A stretch of 64,000 nt of DNA from Xiphias gladius. Its lineage: Eukaryota; Chordata; Actinopteri; Istiophoriformes; Xiphiidae. A model generated the notes under the pieces. It saw only the letters and a program-made list of their open reading frames with translations. It was not told the DNA's origin and ran no database searches. The position numbers and the translations under genes are program-made. Where the stretch lies: contig NC_053415.1 in the NCBI RefSeq assembly GCF_016859285.1, forward strand, positions 10,906,501-10,970,500, written 5' to 3'. Below are positions 22,421-52,641 of the stretch, in pieces (position 1 is the stretch's first letter; every line of letters starts with the position of its first letter).

Positions 22421-22776
22421 ATTGATGCTCGACATAACTATAACGTTATATAAAAGTAGTCGAACGTTTTTTGAAGGCTGGACCGATAGAGTTACAGAGC
22501 AGTTCAAGCTAACTAGCCTGCAACTAGCTTAAAATAGCCCTTACATTGGCTATTGTTATTAATCAAAACACTGCATGTTTTGCTTTCGTTTTTTCCAGTA
22601 TGGTCTATTGATTAATTAACGTTAGTTATTTATGTCATTAAATAACCTTTGAGTTTGTCCCCCTTCGGGATCTAACGCTAGCTAAAGTTTACAGCTATCG
22701 TTACGCTAGTAACGGTACAGCCAGAGTTTGGTAGCATTTAGTAACAGCGGGTCAGCATTAACAACACCAGGCTTTG

Positions 22777-22831
22777 ATGGCCATGGATAGCGTTTTAACA
22801 CCTAACGATACCAGAGACGCTTGGAGATTTG
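22777..22831 (+). other. akap17a: akap17a 5' UTR exon with upstream ORF
   Basis: Two in-frame ATGs (22777, 22783) open a frame that runs to a G|GTGAGA donor at 22831. Splicing to the acceptor at 23281 (coding exon starts at 23282) continues the frame for a few codons to a TGA at 23296-23298, four bases before the main ATG at 23303. The exon's 5' boundary is unknown. Confidence 0.45.
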
Positions 22832-23302
22832 GTGAGACAAAGCACTGCCGGATAAAACTCCGTCTATAGTTACCTAGCTTACATTTAGAAGATGTTAACA
22901 TCTGTATAAATAAAAGTAACAGGAGAACCAAACACTCAAGTTTGAAGTTTACGTGCAGGCTTTCTGATTTAGATGTGTATCAAATATAAAAGGGGGGCAC
23001 TTGTGTTTTTTTAACGATTTTAATTCATTGTGCACGAGGATTGTGTGTTTGCAACAGTGCAGCACATTTAACTTTCAGATTGTTGAGTCCGGCATGGAGA
23101 TCTCTACACAGGATATGGCAGCAAGAGGGCAGAATCATAACCTTGAATTTGTAAACAATTTTTTCTGTTGTTTTAATATATTGGAACACGAAAGCACTCA
23201 AATATGCCACTAATTCAGGGTTATTTCAAGAGCAGCAAACTTGTACTAACAGTCTTTACTGTCTCTCTAAACTCCCTGCAGCTTCCCCACCTATCTGACA
23301 CA

Positions 23303-26300
23303 ATGACCACCATCGTTCATGATACTACAGAGGCAGTGTGCCTCTCTGCTGACTACAACCTTTACCTCAAGCCTATTGCCAAAATGACCGTCAGTGTGGC
23401 ACTGCCCCAGCTCAAGCTGCCAGGCAAGAGCATCTCCAACTGGGAGGTAATGGAGAGGGTAAAGGCCATGGTGGCTCCAGAGCAGTTTTCAGCCCTGCGA
23501 ATCTCTAAGAGCACCATGGACTTCATCCGCTTTGAGGGAGAGGTGGAAAACAAGACGGTGGTCAAGAGCCTGCTGGGCCGTCTGGATGGGAAAAGCATCA
23601 AACTCAGTGGATTTACTGATGTATTGAAGGTAAATCTGGCATTATAGTGGACCGCAAATCCCATGGTGAAACTTTTCAGGTTATGTTGCTGATTGCAGCG
23701 TCTGTAATTGGCTCTAACTTGGTGTTTCAGCAGCACAAACTACAGCCTCCAAAATTACTATAATTATTTATTGGTTGGATTATTGCAGGGCAATAGAGTG
23801 CATTAGATTTAGCTAGGTTTCCTTAAAAAACTGGTAACTGAGTGTACAACAATGCTTCTCTCCCTCTCTTTTCTCAGGTTCGTGCAGTAGAGAATAAGGT
23901 GGACTTCCCTACAAGACACGACTGGGACTCATTTTTCCGCGATGCCAAGGACATGAATGAGACACTGCCAGGAGAGAGACCTGACACTATCCACCTGGAG
24001 GGGCTTCCTTGCCGCTGGTTCAGCCAGAAGGACAGCCAGTATCCAGATCGGCCCTCTGAAGAGGTCCTCATTGCTGTCTTCCAGACCTTTGGCAAGGTGG
24101 TACATGTTTCTGTTTCTGCTTTTCACAATTCACATTACGTTATTTACTATGAATCGCTGCTGTGTAGAGCTGTAATCCCCTTTAAACTGGTCGATTCTGC
24201 TTGTATTGACTTTTGTAATGAGTGGAAGTTATTCAAGTTTGTTTCACTCAAACGGTCAAATTCAGAGATATAGCTGTGATGGTATTCATGACATTTAAGT
24301 GACAGAATTTTCTTTAATTATTTGACTAAGAATGTTTATGTCCACACCCTAGTTAGATATTGCAAGAAATCTCCAAAATCACCAAATGTCTTGTATATTA
24401 TATTGTTAGATTTTCAAGGATTATGTTATATTTGATTTTCAATATGCCACTGTTTTAAACGTAGGTGCGAAATGTTGACATCCCCATGCTGGACCCATAC
24501 AGAGAGGAAATGCTGGACAAGAACTTCAATACATTCAGCTTTGGGGGCCATCTGAACTTTGAGGCTTTTGTCCAGTTCCAGGAATACTGTGGCTTTACCA
24601 AGGCCATGGACACTCTGCGCGGCATGAAGCTGATGCTCAGAGGAGACGATGGAAAGGCAGTGGCTTGCAACATCAAGGTACTGCAGGCTTCTGTAGTTGT
24701 ATAGCAATGCGCTGTCTGTGTTAATGGCAATGGCAAGAACAGAGTAAGAGATACACTTTTTTTCTCAATTATATTTGTATGAACGTCCCCGAACTTGACT
24801 GATATCCAATCTGCTAAAATATTCCCATTTCTGAGTTTCAGAACCTGGATGGTGAAGTGGTTTGAGTTCCTAAATATGTTCAATTCTAGAGACAAAAAAG
24901 GATTAGCACACACTTTAAAAGAGTGTTGAGAAAACTCAAGAGTTTAACTCCTGATTAAGGTGTTTAAAGACACTCCTTTTCACAGTTAGGCATTTTTTTT
25001 TTCTTCTTCTTCTTCATTGCTGATCAAATTAAATTGTGGGCACAGTTTAGAGCAAGTGCAGTGCAGAAGAGAATTGTGGAGCTCTATGTGTAGCTGTTAC
25101 TGGAAAACTTGGCCTTCATTATTTTCAGTGAGGCCCCTGTGTTGACACATTGGGGCACCGATGCAGAGATCTCCAGCAAACCGTGTAGGCCAAAAAAAAA
25201 CTTGTAAAATCGTTCCTCATAGTGTCATAAACCGCTATGTTGGGTTTGCATCTGATCAACCCACAGACTCATGGATGCATTTCTCAACCTGGCCTCCTTG
25301 GATTATTTTTTTATTTTTTTAAACAGATTTCTATTTTTTGTCTAAATGATCACTACAGGCATATCAGAGATCTGCTTTGAGCGTGGGACCACCACTGAAT
25401 TGTAACTGCTGAAATCTTCCATCGAGATTGTGTTGTTCAGTCACATAGCAGCTTTAAGACCTTTTAGTGGAATGAGAATTAAATCTGCATTGTCATTATT
25501 TCCAAGGTAATGAGGGTAGAGGAGAGCAAGGTCTCTTAATCCACAGAATAAAGCTTCACTGTGAAATCTAAATTAGAGTAGAAGAAGCAAAGGAGTGTCC
25601 ATATGAAAAAATTGAGAAACAAAATAAGATATTGTAAGTCGGTTCTGTTGTTAAATTATATAAATACAGAAAGAAAAGGTATCTTATAATTTTAGCAGCT
25701 CTTGGCTGAACATGAGGGGTTTTATCTCCCTTGCATATGACATAATCCAGCCTGATCAGCCTTGTACTGAGTCGGTGTTACCAAAGGAACTTTGGTAATC
25801 AACACCAACTATCATTACATTATCAAACTATATACTGTGGACTACAATATCAATATCGTGCTGTTGTAGTCAACATTTTCTACCATCTGTTCTTCACTGG
25901 AAGAAATGATCCGTCATGCCAGAACACCCTAAACCTTTTAAAGCACCTATTTGTTGGAAACACGAGAGAGCTGAATCTGATTAAACTCAATCAAGACTGT
26001 TTGGTCTGGTTTTACTGGATAGACTGAAATTACCAATACAATAATACAACAGATTGATTAAAACTGCAATAAAAATGTAATATATGCTCAAACACTAATA
26101 CATTTTTTGAAAGAGAGATTCTTATTTTTTTTTTTAAAAACAAAAAACAAAGATGATCTTGCACTTTACACTACGTACACCATGAAAATACTTTGTTTCT
26201 GTGTGTATTTTTTTTTTTTCTACAGGTAACGTTTGATACCAGCAAGCACCTGAGTGAGTTAGCTGTGAAGAGAAGGAGCCTGGAGAGGATGAAGTTACAG

Positions 26301-29300
26301 GAGCTGGAGAAGCAGAGAGAGGAGCAGAAACGACGAGAGAAGGAAGAGGAAGAGCGCCGCAAGGAGGAGGAAAGGTATGATAGAAGACATAACAGCAATG
26401 AAAAGCTTCTTTATAATTGAAAAATAACCCCTGTAGATTCCTGTAATGAACGTTTTAAACAGGGTAGTGACCTGCAACCCATGGTATTGTACTAATGCAT
26501 TCATATTTTATGGGAAAGACAGTAAATTAAAATAGTAGTTAAAAACGTAGAACTGAAGTATCATTTGCCTTGGCTAGCAGATAGCAAATATTAGAAAATA
26601 AAGTTTAACTCACACTTGGGCCAAAATCTGATTGACAGCAAGAAACGATTTAGTGTAAAGTGTCATGAACAACATATTGGTTTAACTTAATGAACAATGA
26701 TCCCATTATTTTGTGACTTCAGATCCCAGATAAAATTATGATTCTGGATTCTGGATTCTAGCCAAATAAGACCAGGGTTTAAGAAAACATTATAATGTTT
26801 TCCTTCCAAGTTTTAACTCAATAAAATTTAGTTGTTGCTTTATATAGTTGTTTTTTTCCCCAGTAACTGACAGTGTGTCTTACTTTAAAGTGCCTGGTTC
26901 CTTTTTGGTAGATCAAAGGACTCTCTTAAACTGAGCGATATTCAAGTTAAAAGATAAAAATAACACTTAAAATGGAAATACATTTAAGTGTCATTTCTTA
27001 TTTGAAAAAGACGATACTTCCATACAAAAATGGTAACTTTTTCTCATCTACTAACAAATACCTTTCTGAGAGAGGAAAGCAGCTTAGGATGAGGAGCATT
27101 AAGCGAGAGTTTGGGAATTCATCATCAGTATGATGAAAGTAACAGCTTTGTTTAGTAGATACTTAAATTATTATAGCTGGTGTTGAAATATTAATTCAGG
27201 ACTCTACTCAGTACTGAGAAAAGTAATAATGCACTACTATGTAGTACTATGTGACAGGAGTAAGAATAAAAAATTACTCATCAGACCAACAGATATACAC
27301 AGATGTCAAACTAACCTTTTTCAGGAAACAGAAGGAGCAGGAAGAGGAGGAGAAGGAGAGGAGGAAAGAAGAGAGGCTGCGGAAGCGTGAGCAGAAGCTT
27401 CGGGAGAGAGAGCAAAGGAGGAACCTGAAGAGGGTGAGGCGACAGCAGGAGGAGGAGCAGAGGAAGCTGCAGATGAAGATTGCAATGGAGGAGAGGAGGC
27501 TCCTGCTGGCGCAGCGCAACCTTGAATCTATACGACTCATTGCTGAGCTGCTGGCCAGGGCCAAGGTACAGCATGCACACAAAGATAAAAAATATACCCC
27601 CAAATGGGTATACACACTTGCCCATCTGGTTCACATGGTAATGCACTCCTGATTCTGACACCGGTACCATGGTTAGTATCTGCAAATTTGATACTTTTTT
27701 TTTTTTAACCAAATGTGAAAGAACTGTAAGTTGAGCTTTACCATTTAAAACTTCACAAGCCTCATTAATATTCAACACCAAATAATACCCATAACAAAAT
27801 ACAGCAGGTACAACTTATTTAGTGTGTCTGTCACCAAAGAGGGCTGTTGATGTTTGGGTTCATCTTTAAATGGATAGTTGGACATTTTAGGAAATGTGCT
27901 TGTTTGCTTTCTTACCGAGGGTTAGATGACACCCCTCTACTTCTCATTTCATTTTATACTGTATGTGTCTGGTAAATATGAAGACAACAAACCAGGAAAT
28001 TACTTCTCCCAGTCAAGAAATAATCCTGCACGTAACCCCCCGTGAAACTACAACTTGTTGTTTTTATGCTTACATTTTTGTTCGGAGATTTAACGTGTTA
28101 ATTAGTGAGCCCTAGAGGTGCTGGTACGTAGGTGCTTTTGGTCCCTTTTCAAGGGACCTGGTTAGTTGTTTCACAAGAGAAGAATATTTTATTAATTGAA
28201 TATTGCTCAGTAAAGAGCTTTTCTGCTTTGCAGACAATGAATTGGATGAAATTGTAGTGTTGTTTCATATTGACCGAGAGTAACGTAGAGCAGTGTTTCA
28301 TCCTGACTGACTTGAATTTCACGGACAATGGTGCTAGTCGGGATATATTTGGGAACTTTGAACTTCAGAACTGGGTTTTTTTTTTTAAATCTTTTTTTAA
28401 TATTATTGTTTCTTTTATCTTTACCCACATTCTTTCCTTCTCCTCCCCAGGCCGTGAAGCAGCAGCAACAGGAGAAAGAGAGGGCTGAACGCGAGGAACA
28501 GGAAAAGCAGGAGCAGGCTCGGCAGAAGGAGGAATTAGCCCGGCTTCAGCAGCTGGAGGCCTGTCGACGCAAGCAGGAGGAGGAGCTCCGAAGGGTGGAG
28601 GTGGAGAAGGAGCGAGCACTGGAGCTGCAGCGCCGAGAGAAGGAGCTAAGAGAGAAACTGCTTTGCAACCTGTTGAAGAAGAGCAATGGAAGAACCTCAA
28701 ATCCTCCAGGCATGCAGGACCAGGCTGACCCTGTAACGACTGAGGAGGCCTCTGTTCCTGCCGGCACTGATGTGATGTTGGAAGTACTGGGCCGGGTGAA
28801 CGGAGTGAAGGCAGCTGAGAGCAAAGAGAAACGAATGTCCAAATCTAGTGCACATGCACACGTTTCAGGGAAAAACAGAGCAACAGAGGAGAGGAGGGGA
28901 GTGGAGGACAGGAAGAAGAGCCGGGAGGGAAGGAGTGAAGAAGTGGGGAGGAGCAGGTATAGCAGTGAGCGAGTGAGGGAGCAGGACCGCTCCCACAGAA
29001 ATAGGAGCTCCCACAGCAGGGGGAGGAGGAGGCGCTCCCACAACAGGAAGCGAAAGAGCTCGAGCCGCCACAGGAGGAGCGCCAGTCGTCAAAGGAGGAG
29101 CTTCAATCACCGTGGGAGCAGGAGGCGCAGCCATAGCAGCAGGAGCACAAGCTCGAGTAGAGAGAGGAGCAGGAGCAGCAGTGGGAGGAGTTACAGCAGG
29201 GGGAGGAGTCATAAATATAATCATCGTAGATACAGCAGAGGCAGCTCCAGGAGCAGCAATAAAACTAGAGACAGGCGAAGTCATAGTCATTACAGTCGAA

Positions 29301-29353
29301 GATACAGGAGACACAGTAACAGTAGAGACAGGAGCCACTCGAGACAACATTAA
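23303..29353 (+). CDS. akap17a: A-kinase anchor protein 17A (XE7/SFRS17A orthologue)
   Basis: AKAP17A is a nuclear-speckle protein that anchors PKA regulatory subunits and influences alternative splicing. Coding exons: 23303-23629, 23878-24096, 24465-24677, 26226-26374, 27325-27565, 28451-29353; 2052 bp, 683 aa, against about 695 in human. Seen directly: a highly conserved N-terminus ([32 protein letters not shown]); the block [20 protein letters not shown] followed by [12 protein letters not shown]; an RRM-like region (about 150-255) including [15 protein letters not shown] and [11 protein letters not shown]; a long charged coiled coil rich in E/R/K; two amphipathic helices ([12 protein letters not shown] near 450-462 and [12 protein letters not shown] near 490-502) at the positions expected for RII binding; and an Arg-Ser domain from about residue 535 to the end. 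Start chosen by homology and the 23281 acceptor. Candidate AATAAA at 29476. Confidence 0.95.
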
Positions 29354-29475
29354 ACTCATCAGTGTAATCAGTTGATTAACTGAAATTTTTAGATATTTTT
29401 GGTCCTTTGATTAAGTAATTTGGCAGTGCACCAAACAGCAGCAGAAGGAAATCTTAGGTATTTAAAAAAATCCCA

Positions 29476-29481
29476 AATAAA
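29476..29481 (+). terminator. akap17a: Candidate akap17a polyadenylation signal
   Basis: AATAAA about 125 bp past the stop codon. Further AATAAA hexamers occur near 29742 and 29999, so longer 3' UTRs are possible. Confidence 0.45.
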
Positions 29482-30449
29482 ATTCTAATCTACTCTACCG
29501 AATCAGCTGAAACAACATATGTACGTGTACCATGTATGTGTAAGGCATATAAGTTGTTGTACTTGATTCTAGAGAGTTGCTTTTACCTTTTTTAGTCTTT
29601 TTTTTTTTTTTTTCACATTTCATATCGTTGGATTGAAGCTGCTGACATAAAAGACCAAATTACTGTTTGATTTCACTATATCGTTATTCTTTGCCATGTG
29701 TAATTTACCTTAAAACTCAACACTGAAAATTAGAATAGCAAGAATAAACATAATTGAATATTAAAATTTGGTTCAGATTTAGTGATCCACTATACCTACG
29801 CACAAATCACTGATATGAATTATATTGGCAGTTGAGAAAACAAACTAGCCTGTTGATGACCTTTATTTTCTCCAGTTTGTCATTGTGCATGAACAGCAGT
29901 GGGCTATAGACAGTGGCAGGTACAGAGAACAGATTGTGTGTGTTACTTTTGATGTGGCACCAGGCTGTTCATCCACACCTGCAGCCTGACTTCAGAAAAT
30001 AAAACACGGCATCCTGTACTGACATTTAATCAGCATGAAGTTTCAAACACTTTTACATCAAGCCTCCTACAAGCACCTGAACTGCTCTGCGTGGCTGCCA
30101 TAGTTGTGGAAGACTTTCAAGCGGGCTACTGGACTATAATGAACGGCTGCTGCTCCATTACAAATGTGTAGTTTCCGCAGACTGTAAGACTCATAGCTCT
30201 GTGTTTAGGCCGACTGGTAGACCTACTGGTGTCATTGTCATGTGTTAGCTGCCTAAAATATTTCTTGGAATACTGGCTCAGTATTGGCTGTGTTGTTGTT
30301 AAGCAGCTCAGAAAAACACAACTACAACAATGGACAGCATAGTTTCAGTTAAGAAAGACTGATTTTTGAATTTCTGAATGTTTGGAAGAACTGTTTTCTC
30401 TGCAAGTAAAGAGTGAGGAGTTGTGAGAGTTGGCTTGTGTGAAAACTTA

Positions 30450-30655
30450 GGTTGTGTCCGAAATCACTTCCTATTTACTGTATAGTGCTACTACATTTAC
30501 CCTTTGCCATTTTTTCTGAGTGTCCGCATTATGAGTGTATCCACTGTATCGTGCCCTGAAAAATGGAACAAAAAAAGTGGTGTACATGGCATTTAAACTA
30601 TTTAGCGTCCATTATATAGGGAGTAGTGAATGAGAGAATGATTTCAGACACAGCC
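30450..30655. mobile_element. Small MITE with 17-bp terminal inverted repeats
   Basis: The 206-bp unit starts GGTTGTGTCCGAAATCA and ends with the complement GGCTGTGTCTGAAATCA (two mismatches). The interior carries TATAGTGCTACTACATTT and ATTATATAGGGAGTAGTGAA, typical of a dispersed teleost repeat I recall but cannot name. No coding capacity and no clear target-site duplication. It lies between akap17a and asmt. Confidence 0.65.
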
Positions 30656-31560
30656 TTGATGTTTCACTTCATAACGATTATGGCATCGTGACATACTGGG
30701 CCTGACTCCGCAAGCAGCGCACTCCCTCTTTCCTTGGTCATATGTGAGTCTTGAATACAAGTGATGGATTTGAGACCACTCTACCTTTTCAAGTTTGAAC
30801 AAAGTTTAGTCATTGTCTGGGATTCAGGTCAAACCAGCACAGTACCAAGTACAATTGGGCTGCTAGGATGTGACTCCTGCTTTTATGCTCATGCTATAGT
30901 ACCAGATACATTTCTTACTAGTTACTGTACAGACTGTTCTTTACACTGAATTTGAGCTTGGGAGAAGTCAGTATCCATTTTGTTGACACTTCTAATTTGA
31001 CATAGTTCCTTCTCATTGCAAAGCTCATTTCTTCTGTATACTGTATGCTCATGAACTACTAGAGCATGTCTTTCATACACATAGTTAAAATAAAAATCCA
31101 AGCTGAGAACTTAAAGAAAGCATTGTTTTCTTTCAATGTGAGAAGGTGTACTTTGCAATTTTGTCACTGTAATGAGAAGCTTTAAAATATCAAAAGTTTT
31201 CAAATATTACGTTTTGGATTTCATTCTGCCACCCAAATGTTTCTACTTTAAAATCGTCTCATTCTCCACAGTGATTAACAAAATTTTAATTCTATGTCAA
31301 AAGTGCTCATTGTCAGGCTTTTTAACACATTCCTTAGAAAAAATCTGCATGATTTGATGCTGTTGGAACCATGATCTGAGCAAGTTATGTCCAATTATAT
31401 CTCAGTGTCTCTCTAAACTTATTTCCCCTAAGCCTTGTCTGAAGGATCAAAGTGACACCTTACCCGGCTCCAACTGTCTTATCTGTATCCTGTCTTTTCA
31501 CCCCTGGTTTAACGAACTGTGAGGATGAATAATTAATAGTCAAACTGATCAGTGTCAGTG

Positions 31561-32118
31561 TAATCTCATCAAGGCATGTCACATGACAGGCTGTGTCATT
31601 AGATTTGTTGCTACCAAGAGTCTTCCAGCAACAGTGCAGTCATGATGTATGGAAAGGAGAAAGGGTGCACATCTTTCATGAGAGAGATTCCCTCAAAGGT
31701 TTGGCAGTCCCACATTGATGATCCCCTTTTTTTGGGTCATGAAAACTTTGTGGAAAACAGGTCTGGTATGAGAATGAGTGAAAGTCTCCATCTGAATGAT
31801 AATGAACAAGGCAGCAGTGTATTGCTATAGAGTTGTTTCTTTGTCTAACACAGACTGAACCCCTGCTCTAATCTAGGTTATGTGGCTGTAATCGGCTTAG
31901 CCCACTGCTACTCTCACTGCTGCTGCTGCTGCTGCTGCTGGGTGGGCACTTTCTGTAGCTATAGTCTGCTTTTGTCTTCACTGCCATTCGTACATACATA
32001 CACCTGTTGAAGAGTCTCGAGACACAGCCTCGCAGGGAAGTTCAGTTCACAGGTACAAGAGCTTGGAGAACCACAACACTCAGTATTCTTTTCGGGGTGT
32101 CCTGTCTAAGCTGCGGCC
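31561..32118 (+). promoter_or_regulatory. asmt: Putative asmt promoter with OTX/CRX-like sites
   Basis: TAATCT/TAATCG motifs, the core bound by OTX5/CRX-class homeoproteins in pineal and retinal genes, occur at 31561-31566, 31869-31874 and 31889-31894. A GTCACATGAC palindrome with an E-box core lies at 31578-31587. An eight-unit CTG repeat lies at 31917-31940. No TATA box is seen. The start codon has a good context (GCCATGG). Six-base motifs are frequent by chance, so this is suggestive only. Confidence 0.35.
31917..31940 (+). repeat. (CTG)8 trinucleotide repeat
   Basis: Eight perfect CTG units about 180 bp upstream of the asmt start codon, in the promoter or 5' UTR. Confidence 0.9.
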
Positions 32119-49577
<17,459 letters not shown>

Positions 49578-49698
49578 GAACAAATACCAAGGCTGCTCAT
49601 GTACCAGGACAGGAAAGATTACACCACCTGAAAACACTGTGTTATAATTTGTGTAGTCTTTTAGGATTTTTTTTTTAATTTCGCCTTAAGCTTCTTAA

Positions 49699-49704
49699 AA
49701 TAAA
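49699..49704 (+). terminator. asmt: asmt polyadenylation signal
   Basis: AATAAA 121 bp after the stop codon, in an A/T-rich stretch. It is the first canonical hexamer downstream. Confidence 0.6.
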
Positions 49705-50192
49705 AAATATAAACTAAAAGTAACATGTGATGTGTATTCTCATTAATCAACCAAATCAAGAAATAACAAATCTACACTTGCAGGCTTCTCATATTGTTTA
49801 ATAATCAGAGAAACCGAGGGTTTTGGCATGAAAACAGGAAGTGTTAAATATGGCTCATGACTGACCAATCAGTATGATTACTGGCCCATATTGGCAAACT
49901 TGTTTTAATAGACTGTAACCAAAATAAGTGGAAAGCTGGTATGTCACTGAATGGTATTTTGATAGTTTGCATGGTGAGCACATCCAAGGGGAAAGAAATT
50001 GCAAGTTGCCATACAAGCCAGTCATAGATCTCAGTGTTTTGTATGATTATGTCTGAATCAGAGTTGAAAAAGATCACTGCTTTGTCTTGCCAGCCGCCAA
50101 ATATTGTTGTTTCATCTCATTTTTGAATTAATGTTATGTTTGTTTGATTATTATTTGTTTGGGTGGGAGGTGTGGGTAAATGTCTAAGGAGG

Positions 50193-50231
50193 TCATCGTC
50201 ATCATCATCATCATCATCGTCATCATCATCA
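50193..50231. repeat. (CAT)n-type trinucleotide repeat
   Basis: TCATCG/TCATCA units for about 39 bp, 620 bp past the asmt stop. Confidence 0.85.
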
Positions 50232-52340
50232 CATGCGCATCGTGGATAATCCTGGGATATTTGATGGGTGACCAGCTATAGCTGGCTACAGACAAGTGTG
50301 CTTGTCTAGCTGCCCTTGACTCTACTACTAGTGTTCTGAGATCAGTTATGATATTGCACGCATTATTAAAGACCTGTGCAGATGCTTGTGGAAACGGCAC
50401 TTGAGCATTAGAAAATGACTTCACTTGTCTTTCTTCCTAGGCGTTAAGAGGTAGCAGTGTCTAGTAAACGAACAAATCGCACTGTGTTATATCATCTCAA
50501 ATCCGTATGATGTCTTACTAATCACCTTGGCCGACATGTGTGACGACCAGGAGTTACGGTGTATTGTGGAGCAGCTCCTTCCTCCTGTCAGCAGCCCAGG
50601 CCTTGTCTTTACACTGCCCCGGTCCACCACACAATTATAAAACAACCTAGTATGTCTAGACTTTTTTTAATGACACCACCTGGATGTTTCATGTTTATTC
50701 AATTAACATATTTACAGTTAACCATGTGCGATAATACCCAAGCCTTTTAATTCTGTTATGCTTTTCATTTATCATATTAATATCTTTTCCTTTCTGTTAA
50801 CCAAGGTGTAGGGTTTTCAGTGCAAGATCTGCAGTAAGTTTGAGAACTTTGAGAAAGCATATTGAGGCAGGAAAATAAAGGATTCTTCATTGTCACTGCA
50901 ATGTGTCATTGTCAGTTAACGGTAAATATTTAGAAGATTACCATAGAAGTGATATTTTTCCTCTTTACTGCACATTTGACATGTTAGCTCTGTTAGTTCA
51001 AAGGAATAATCCCAATACTTCTTCAGCCAGGAGGGAGTGCAGCAAGGTGAAGATGCCCAGGCAGAGTGCAGCAAGATGCAGGAGGGAGACTTTCAGCACA
51101 GGAAAGACAGGAAGCTCAAAATCATGTGACAGGACAGCTCCTTAATTTAAGAGAGATTTGCTACTACTACTGTCATGAAAAGGTAGGTTTTAGTCTGGTC
51201 CATTTTTCTCATTAGTGTAGTAAATAGTTTAATCACACATTGAGATGGTGGTTTGTGGGGGGGGGGGGGTGTAATTGGTTCTTCGGCTCTGCTTGCCTAT
51301 CTCTCACGCCACCGCGATAAAATACATTACTTTGCAGCATAAAAGACAGAGTTACTGTAGTTTGTGTGGGAACCTGATCATTTTTATTTGAATCAGCAAT
51401 CATATCCCTTTAATCTTGTTTTTTTTGGCACCTAAAGAAAAACTTCAATCTTGTGCTCCACTTTCTTAACCAATCATTCATTTTTTTTTGGTGCTGAACA
51501 GGTATCAGTAGCTTGTAGTAGCTTCTATTCTGGAAATAGCTGCCACCATTTTGGTTTTGTTGGTCCAGATAATTAAGCAAATTAGACGGAAATTACAGAA
51601 GGCTGCAGAGTGGTGTGTTGATTCTCAATGGGACCACTGGCATAAGCAGCCCATTCACATAACCAGGAGTTCTTTCATTAAATGTTAATCTAAAAAAATG
51701 TTTCTTAAAGTGCCACACAAATGTTGTCATTCTCTGGTGATTGTGCTTGCAATGAACTTCCAACATAAAAGCTATGCAGTTCTCTAACAATTGTGAAGTG
51801 CTGTGACAAAAACAAGACATGACTCTTCTTTGAAATGCAATTTTAACCAAAACTGCAATGAAAACATGACTTATACAGACAGAAAATGTCCAGTCTCAGA
51901 GCAAGTAATGCCAATTATTACCACCTATGCTTGCTAACAAGGATGAGACAGTGACAACAATGTGGTAAGAGTTGTTAAAGCAGGAGAAGCAGTTACTATG
52001 TGTTTGATGCCTCATGACTACCTAAGGTAATTCCCTGTGCTTATACCATTCCTGCAGTGGAAGCAGTGTAGTAAAAAACTCTATGATATATAAATCATAA
52101 TGTTAAAGAGTAACTAAACACTAAATCCACTTTTTTTTAGGTACTAAATTACTTGCACAGTGACTTTGTTATCTTTTGTTGTTGATCCCATCTTATGGTG
52201 TTCGTTGTAAAAGGAGTTATTTTCCTTTTTCTGTCTAGACCGCCAAAAAAATCGGTGAAAAATCTCTGATGTACGCTGTGACACGCTTCTAAACGACTAG
52301 GTTCACAGTCGCCTCACACCCCCTCTCCCCACCCACTGGC

Positions 52341-52641
52341 ATATAAATGCAGCAATCAGCCGTTAGCAGTGTGGATAGTATGGCGTAGGAAAGCCTGCAG
52401 AGACCATGCAGTTGAGAGTAGCAGTACCAGAAATACTACCTCTGCTACTTGTAAGCTAGTTGTATTGATCAGTGTTATAGTATATGTGGCAAATTTACAC
52501 CTTCATTATCCTTGTTTAATATCTCTAATTCTCTCACTCTCCAGTATCAGGGTTCAAATGCATCTCTTGAAAATGTGAAAGTGGCGCGTTCAAGCTGAAG
52601 AACACCCTGTGTGAACGTGCTAATATGTCTCTAACAATAAA
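52341..52641 (+). other. Compact unit with TATA box, mini-intron and polyA signal
   Basis: ATATAAAT (52341-52348) follows a GC-rich stretch. About 60 bp on, an ATG (52406) opens 15 codons to a GTAAGC donor (52451). CACTCTCCAG at 52535-52544 is a good acceptor, and joining keeps the frame for 17 more codons to TGA (52596-52598). AATAAA follows at 52636-52641. The predicted 32-residue peptide starts with a hydrophobic stretch. It resembles nothing I know; it may be part of a transposon or chance. Confidence 0.25.

Noticed and set aside
28546-29359. Long minus-strand open frames opposite the akap17a RS domain
   Set aside because: Shadows of a biased Arg/Ser/Glu-rich coding sequence; the sense strand is clearly the gene.
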